A DNA stretch of 64,000 nucleotides from Silene latifolia (taxonomy: Eukaryota; Streptophyta; Magnoliopsida; Caryophyllales; Caryophyllaceae), in the NCBI RefSeq assembly GCF_048544455.1, contig NC_133536.1, positions 196,853,325 to 196,917,324 of the forward strand, written 5' to 3'. The notes under the pieces were generated by a model. It was given only the letters and a program-made list of their open reading frames with translations, did no database searches and was not told the DNA's origin. The position numbers were made by a program, and so were the translations under genes. This document shows, in pieces, positions 59,456-64,000 of this stretch (its first letter is position 1; each line of letters opens with the position of its first letter).

Positions 59456-59481
59456 CCTACTACTACAACATGTTAAGTTCT

Positions 59482-59877
59482 CTATTCTTCTTCTTCGTCG
59501 TCTTCGTCTTCTTCTTCTTCTTCTTCTTCTTCTTCTTCTTCCTCTTCCTCTTCTTCTTCTTCTACTCCTTCAGATGCTGGTGAAGACGGTGGATGCTCAG
59601 AGAATGGGTTAGGGCAGTTCCGTTTATCGTGGTGTGCCATTTGTTTACAGTTATTACACATGCGCTTTGGCTTAGAAGCCAAGGCAATGGCTTTAGCCTT
59701 CGCTGACACCATTCTTTTACCGCTGCCTTTGTTTTTCGATTGTTTTGGTGGAAGTATTGTTACCTCGTCACTGGCGGGGCAACCAAGGATTTGCTCAAAT
59801 TCCTGTTGCTTTGTTAAATCCTTCTTGTACGGTAAAAGTTTCTCCTTGAACTCTCTAATTAACGAGCTTAAGTTCAC
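59482..59877 (-). CDS. C-terminal exon of the FAR1-type MULE transposase (zinc knuckle, poly-Glu)
   Basis: A 131-codon open frame on the minus strand reads MNLSSLIREFKEKLLPYKKD, a basic KNKGSGKRMVSAKAKA segment, then CNNCKQMAHHDKRNC, the C-X2-C-X4-H-X5-C-like knuckle found at the end of many FAR1-related transposases. It ends in a long Glu/Asp tract encoded by TTC/CTT repeats (about 59485-59570). The ATG at 59877 is probably internal, since the protein should continue from the SWIM exon. Poly-Glu length may vary among copies. Confidence 0.65.
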   Translation of the reverse strand: MNLSSLIREFKEKLLPYKKDLTKQQEFEQILGCPASDEVTILPPKQSKNKGSGKRMVSAKAKAIALASKPKRMCNNCKQMAHHDKRNCPNPFSEHPPSSPASEGVEEEEEEEEEEEEEEEEEEDEDDEEEE

Positions 59878-59993
59878 AACTTCAGTCTCACTCGCGCCAC
59901 GAAGTAAACCAATGGTTGAATGAACTTGACCACAACTTCACCATCGCAACTTCTTTTGCATCAGCGCTACTATTTGTTTCCATTTGTACACCA

Positions 59994-60140
59994 TCACATC
60001 GATAATCTGAATTGCAATGCATCCTTTTTCCATCTTGTAGAAACGTAATCAATTGGAATTGTCTTCATGCCGTTAGCCGACAAAATCCGGACTATATGTC
60101 GGCACATTTAAAATCCCATCCTTTCAAACATCATACAGCT
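59994..60140 (-). pseudogene. SWIM zinc-finger segment of the transposase
   Basis: On the minus strand SCMMFERMGF, a TAA, MCRHIVRILSANGMKTIP and DYVSTRWKKDALQFR match the SWIM motif of FAR1/MULE transposases (C-x-C ... C-x-H, then a P-x-x-Y-x-x-x-R-W block). The in-frame TAA and a terminal TGA break it. It lies between the catalytic exon and the zinc-knuckle exon, the expected order. Confidence 0.6.
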
Positions 60141-60184
60141 TTGCACTTTGTGTAGCTTTGTGTCCCCGTAATCCAATTAAATTA

Positions 60185-60660
60185 TGCAGTTAGTAGTCTT
60201 ATACATATAATAATAAGAGTTAAACATTATCACGCAGAGTTATACATATGGCAACAAGAGTTATACATTAAAAGCTACGATTATTCAAACTCTAATCGAG
60301 TTATACTACAAATAGTCATGCGATTCAGTGAAAAATTGAATAAGTTCTAATGTTATTCTGAAAGTAGAGTTATACATATGGCAACAAGAGTTATACATTC
60401 TGAAAGCTAAAGTTATTCAAAATGTAATCAGAGTTATACTACAAATGACAACAGTTCATTGAAAAATTGAATTTCTAATGTTATTCTGAAGGTAGAGTTA
60501 TACATATGGCAACAAGAGTTATACATTCTGCAAGTAGAGTTATGCATATAATAAGAAAAGTTATACATTCGAAAAACTTAAGTTATTCAAATCTGTTGTC
60601 GATTTTATACAAAGAGATAATGCAGTTCATCGAACAATTGTATAACTTCTATGTTCGAAC
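60185..60660. repeat. Element Z minisatellite, block 7, in a transposase intron
   Basis: GAGTTATACATATGGCAACA monomers, arranged in ~125-bp higher-order units (near 60235, 60365 and 60495), lie between the catalytic exon and the SWIM segment. Confidence 0.85.
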
Positions 60661-60731
60661 AATGTAACTTTGGCACTATATCTAGCAACTTGACCAACTA
60701 CTACATAAAGTTGATGCCAAAATGTTGTTAC

Positions 60732-61879
60732 CTAGGTTGTACTCTACGTTGAAACTTTTCTGTCTGATTGAATCCTTTACGACAGTCACTTCAACTCCAT
60801 CGACTTCAGCATAGCCGACACTCTTACATGTATTGATTGAGCAAATGACCTCTAGTTGGAATTCCTTGAAAACCTCACGGGTATAAACATCCGACGCATA
60901 TTCCTCTATGGGTAAATGCGTCCCCATTGCCGGTGTTGAGTGTCGGTTTTCATGGTCAAGTCTCTTCTGCGTATGCCGTTGATGGTCCATAGCGCTTTCA
61001 AAACGCATCCAAAACTCCACTAACGTACCTGACTTCTGCTCGAACTTCTTAAAAAAACTATTAGTGCTCTCTGATCTCTGGGTTGTCCTCATTACACCAC
61101 CCATGTTCAAGTCCCTGCAATGTGCCATCACCCATTGGCTCCTTTTATCGTACGCTTACGAAACCGGTCTTCGTTCACAAGACCATGCGCTTCCATTATT
61201 TCGCCCACCTAGCGTCAAAGTCGTGCCTTCGATGTTGTCGTCCCATATAATGTTGTTCAATTTCTGAATGAACTCCTTATAATCCTCCCTTGTCACCCCG
61301 ACCTTTGATGGCACCTTGTTCATTATATGCCACATGCAAAATCGGTGGCGTCTTTGTCTTGAAAGCAAGGGGTACGGCCTTAATAATGCCCGGACACCGA
61401 TCCGTGATAATGTACTTGGGTTCCTTTCCACCCATAGCATTCAAAAACCTGTTGAAAACCCACCGGAAGGATTCATGGTCTTCATGGGCAATCAATGCCC
61501 CACGTAATGTCACCGACCGCTTATGGTGATCTATGCCAGTGAATGGCGTGAAAATCATATCGTACTTGTTTGTTGAGTACGTTGGGTCGTACGACACTGC
61601 ATCTCCAAAAACGGAGTAGTTCCTTCTAGCGGTTACTGTCGGCCCATATTGCGCTTCAAGGTCATTATCCTTATCAACTTCATAATCAAAATAAAACCCC
61701 TGCCTATTTTGTGCCATATTCTTGAACCGGTCAATGAACAATTGACCGTCCCGTTTATGGATGAAGCACTTCACATCTCGGTGGAAGTTCTTAAAATCAG
61801 TTAAGGATGCACCAATGTTCTCGAACCCGTTTACGAACTCCTTACACATGTTGTACGTCCTTGTTGCTCCTATCCTCAA
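60732..61879 (-). pseudogene. FAR1-type MULE transposase, catalytic exon
   Basis: It starts after a CCACTGCAG acceptor and ends at an AGGTAAC donor. It contains NYSVFGDAVSYDPTYSTNKY with the first catalytic Asp region, HHKRSVTLRGALIAHEDHES, RWVFNRFLNAMGG, and KYIITDRCPGI with the second Asp. After a one-base shift near 61350 it continues RHRFCMWHIMNKVPSKVG, then a TAA near 61136, then TQRSESTNSFFKKFEQKSGT and IEEYASDVYTREVFKEFQLE. This is the usual order of the MULE DDE domain and the FAR1 C-terminal part. The product would cut and rejoin element ends in the nucleus. One frameshift and one stop make this copy defective as read. Confidence 0.85.
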
Positions 61880-62070
61880 CTGCAGTGGACAACAAATCCT
61901 TATCGATCTTTGATTAATAACCAAGAATTCCTCAACTATAACCCTTTCAGCTATTCTTATAACTTCTTATTATTTATAACTTTTAGGTTTACATAACTCT
62001 ATCATCTCGGTGAATAACTTTAGAAGTTTGCCATTTAATTAGTGGATGTTTGTTTAATAGTAAACTAACC

Positions 62071-62521
62071 CTGGAGTTGTACATTATCAAGTACTTGTGA
62101 AAATCTTCTATGTTCCGCGACATCTTAAAACGACGATCCTCACTCGATACAAGCTCGTGATTATGCCCCATGTGGAATCGGTCAATTACTAGTAATCCAT
62201 TCTTCATAAATAGCCTGACATGTGCTTTACACCCTACCCTCTTGACTGTATATTTCCTCTGGTTCGCAGTTCTTTTTCCCCATTGCATTCCTTCTTCCCT
62301 AATCCCGGTCTCATTTTTTTTAATTACGCCTCTCCTTTTGGGACATATGTGAATCCCTCTCTCGTTGCAAAAACCAAAGAACTTTGACTGATTTCACCGT
62401 CACGCCATTTTTTTGTCGAGTACTTCCGAACATCAAACCCGGTTGCCAATGCATAAACTTTATAGAATGTCACTTTGCCTCGATTTCAAAAATTGTTGCC
62501 CTACACACGGTGTAAACTCCG
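62071..62521 (-). pseudogene. FAR1 DNA-binding domain exon of the transposase
   Basis: On the minus strand EFTPCVGQQF, then (shifted frame) FYKVYALATGFDVRKYSTKK and SLVFATREGFTYVPKGE, then (shifted again) RKYTVKRVGCKAHVRLFM and VIDRFHMGHNHELVSSEDRR. This is the WRKY-GCM1-like zinc-binding FAR1 domain with its C...C...H-x-H residues spread over three frames. The exon may end at a GTACTTG donor near 62098 or at GGTTAGT near 62070. The bases between read AATGTACAACTCCAG, like the minisatellite, which favours the earlier donor. The N-terminus was not identified. Confidence 0.65.
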
Positions 62522-62589
62522 CTGCCAAATGCTTTCAATACTCGGTTTCACGCCTTGCGACCATCGAAAGCGAGAATCAATCATCCATG

Positions 62590-63235
62590 AAATGATTAAG
62601 AAATACATAACTCAACGCATATACTGTATAACTCTATGCACATACGGTATAACTCTGGTCACAGACTGTATAACTGTAGTCAGATAACGTATAACTCTAG
62701 TCATACAATGTATAACTCTAGTCGCAGTTTGTATAACTCTAGTCATACAATGTATAACTCTAGTCACAGTTTGTATAACTCTAGTCATACAATGTATAAC
62801 TCTAGTCACAGTTTGTATAACTCTAGTCATTTAATGTATAACCCTAGTCACACTGTATAACTCTGGTCACAGAATGTAAAACTCTAGTCAGATAACGTAT
62901 AACTCTAGTCATACAATGTATAACTCTAGTCGCAGTTTGTATAACTCTAGTCATACAATGTATAACTCTAGTCACAGTTTGTATAACTCTAGTCATACAA
63001 TGTATAACTCTAGTCACAGTTTGTATAACTCTAGTCATTTAATGTATAGCCCTAGTCACACTGTATAACTCTGGTCACAGAATGTAAAACTCTAGTCAAA
63101 TAATGTATAACTCTAGTCACAGTATTCATAATTCTAGTCATTCAATGTATAACTCTTAGCAAATAATGTATAACTCTAGGTATATAATGCATAACTCTAG
63201 GCATACTTTGTATTCTAAGAGTTATACATTTAATG
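62590..63235. repeat. Element Z minisatellite, block 8, higher-order array
   Basis: TGTATAACTCTAGTCA monomers alternate with CATACAA and CAGTTT spacers in a ~42-44-bp dimer. Two ~220-bp blocks (about 62640-62860 and 62862-63080) are near-identical copies. The orientation is opposite to most arrays on the left side of the element. Frames through it (62636, 62612, 62844) are translated repeat, not genes. Confidence 0.93.
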
Positions 63236-63495
63236 AAACAGCACAATATATGGAATGCGAAGGGTTATAAGATTTCAAGCAGGGATATGGCACAACTTCC
63301 TAAACAAAATTCGTATTAATTTAAGCATCAAACCCCAAACATATTAATTAAAAAACAACTCAAAGGACACATTACTAATTATAAATTCATTCTACTATCT
63401 AAAAAACCAGTTCATTATATCCCTATCTCCACCCTAAACTCAAAACCCTAAATCGTTAAAACCTAATAATAAACTCCAAACTTCCTTCAACAACA
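63236..63495 (+). other. Leader region before the coiled-coil ORF
   Basis: It is AT-rich, with AAAACCCTAAATCG near 63440 (telo-box-like AAACCCTAA) and a Kozak-like CAACAATGAATG at the start codon. No other feature is seen. Confidence 0.4.
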
Positions 63496-63786
63496 ATGAA
63501 TGATGTCATTTGTAATACATGCATTATGACCGAGTACAACAAGAGTTTCATACGCCGGTTGCTTGACATTGAGAGGAGGTACAGGACCTACCTTGAGGAC
63601 GCTCAGATCGCACTCAAGGACGCCAAAGAAAATGGCTTGTCAGAGCAGCAGATAATGCAGCTATTAGAAGATATTGCATCTGCGGAACGAAACCTCCAAA
63701 TAGCAAAGGAGGAGAGGATGAATATCATAGAAGAGAATTCATCCCTATATGAACACCTAAGAACTGTATTTTTAGCAATGCATTAA
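63496..63786 (+). CDS. Small coiled-coil protein of element Z, unknown family
   Basis: An uninterrupted 96-codon frame runs from ATG (CAACAATGAATG context) to TAA. It begins MNDVICNTCIMTEYNKSFIR, then forms a charged helix-rich stretch (RRLLDIERRYRTYLEDAQIA, then QIMQLLEDIASAERNLQIAK) with heptad-like Leu/Ile/Ala spacing. It ends LYEHLRTVFLAMH. There is no signal peptide or membrane segment. It is the only complete single-exon frame in the element not made of repeats, and its composition differs from the AT-rich surroundings. I do not recognise the family. A partner or regulator of the element's proteins is possible but unsupported. Confidence 0.55.
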   Translation: MNDVICNTCIMTEYNKSFIRRLLDIERRYRTYLEDAQIALKDAKENGLSEQQIMQLLEDIASAERNLQIAKEERMNIIEENSSLYEHLRTVFLAMH

Positions 63787-64000
63787 GTTTATGTATCTAT
63801 ATCTATTAATTAAGTTCATGTATGTTAAATGTGGGTTTGTTTTACTATCCTCTCCATCATCTTCTTTGTTTTATTTTATTTAATTTGTTTTACTAACAAA
63901 CACAGAAAAACTAAGCGAATAATAATTACAGAAAAAACAATGACGGAGAAAAACACATGCAAATAACATGTATAACTCTGGGCACAGAATGTATAACTGC
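63787..64000. other. AT-rich DNA ending in minisatellite
   Basis: TGTATAACTC monomers resume at about 63968 and run off the window, so element Z continues beyond it. Confidence 0.6.

Larger units (their letters stand above)
49862..64000. mobile_element. Element Z: FAR1-type MULE with Ulp1-like genes and pervasive minisatellites (open at right)
   Basis: Right after the AG run, GGATCAACTAAGGTCC begins a new sequence. It leads into a plus-strand Ulp1-like gene (50458-58758), a convergent minus-strand FAR1/MULE transposase (62521-59482) and a plus-strand coiled-coil ORF (63496-63786). A minisatellite (GAGTTATACA or its complement) fills introns and spacers from about 50690 to the window end. Ulp1-like genes are known passengers of plant MULEs. 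The right terminus lies beyond the window, so terminal repeats and target duplication cannot be verified. Confidence 0.75.

Noticed and set aside
62590-63235. CRISPR-like array of short repeats with spacers
   Set aside because: Spacers are themselves repeated, monomers are degenerate, and the context is a plant transposon without cas genes.

Overview
The window looks like transposon-dense nuclear DNA of a flowering plant. Evidence: plant-type intron borders, nested Ty3/gypsy elements using the initiator-Met primer site, an Athila-like element, a TRIM, Mutator-like elements (MULEs) with FAR1-type transposase and Ulp1-like protease, and telo-box/site-II promoters. A eudicot is likely. Caryophyllales is only a guess, from the CTCGATCGAG-rich retroelements. 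I see no complete, unambiguous host gene.

Layout. (1) 287-18205: non-autonomous gypsy element A (3-kb LTRs, TSD AAAAT), with related element B (4241-13089) nested inside it in the opposite orientation. (2) 18.2-24.3 kb: AT-rich DNA with Helitron-like and MITE-like fragments, a 413-bp inverted repeat carrying a ribosomal-protein-type promoter, and a small unrecognised gene or pseudogene behind a second such promoter. (3) 24289-25750: a TRIM with 180-bp LTRs (TSD GGTAA) and three primer-site copies. (4) 25876-41645: an Athila-like element with decayed gag and protease, an ORF in the env position, no reverse transcriptase or integrase, and a truncated 3' LTR. It is split by non-autonomous gypsy element C (31285-38458, TSD GTTTT). 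(5) 41646-49798: two elements with related ends abutting an AT microsatellite. The larger one (X) carries minus-strand exon sets resembling the GET1/WRB receptor and a multi-pass membrane protein, so it looks like a Pack-MULE. (6) 49862-64000: element Z, a MULE running off the window. It has a plus-strand multi-exon Ulp1-like gene with two successive protease units, a convergent minus-strand FAR1/MULE/SWIM transposase, a small intact coiled-coil ORF, and a roughly 20-nt minisatellite (core GAGTTATACA) filling introns and spacers but absent from the exons.

In Z, the transposase would mobilise the element and the Ulp1-like gene is a passenger of a kind known from plant MULEs. Both are interrupted by stops and frameshifts as read here. 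LTR pairs differ mostly at CTG/CAG trinucleotides, often as indels, so some frameshifts may be consensus errors at methylated CHG sites rather than real decay. All calls come from reading the sequence by eye; no homology search was run.
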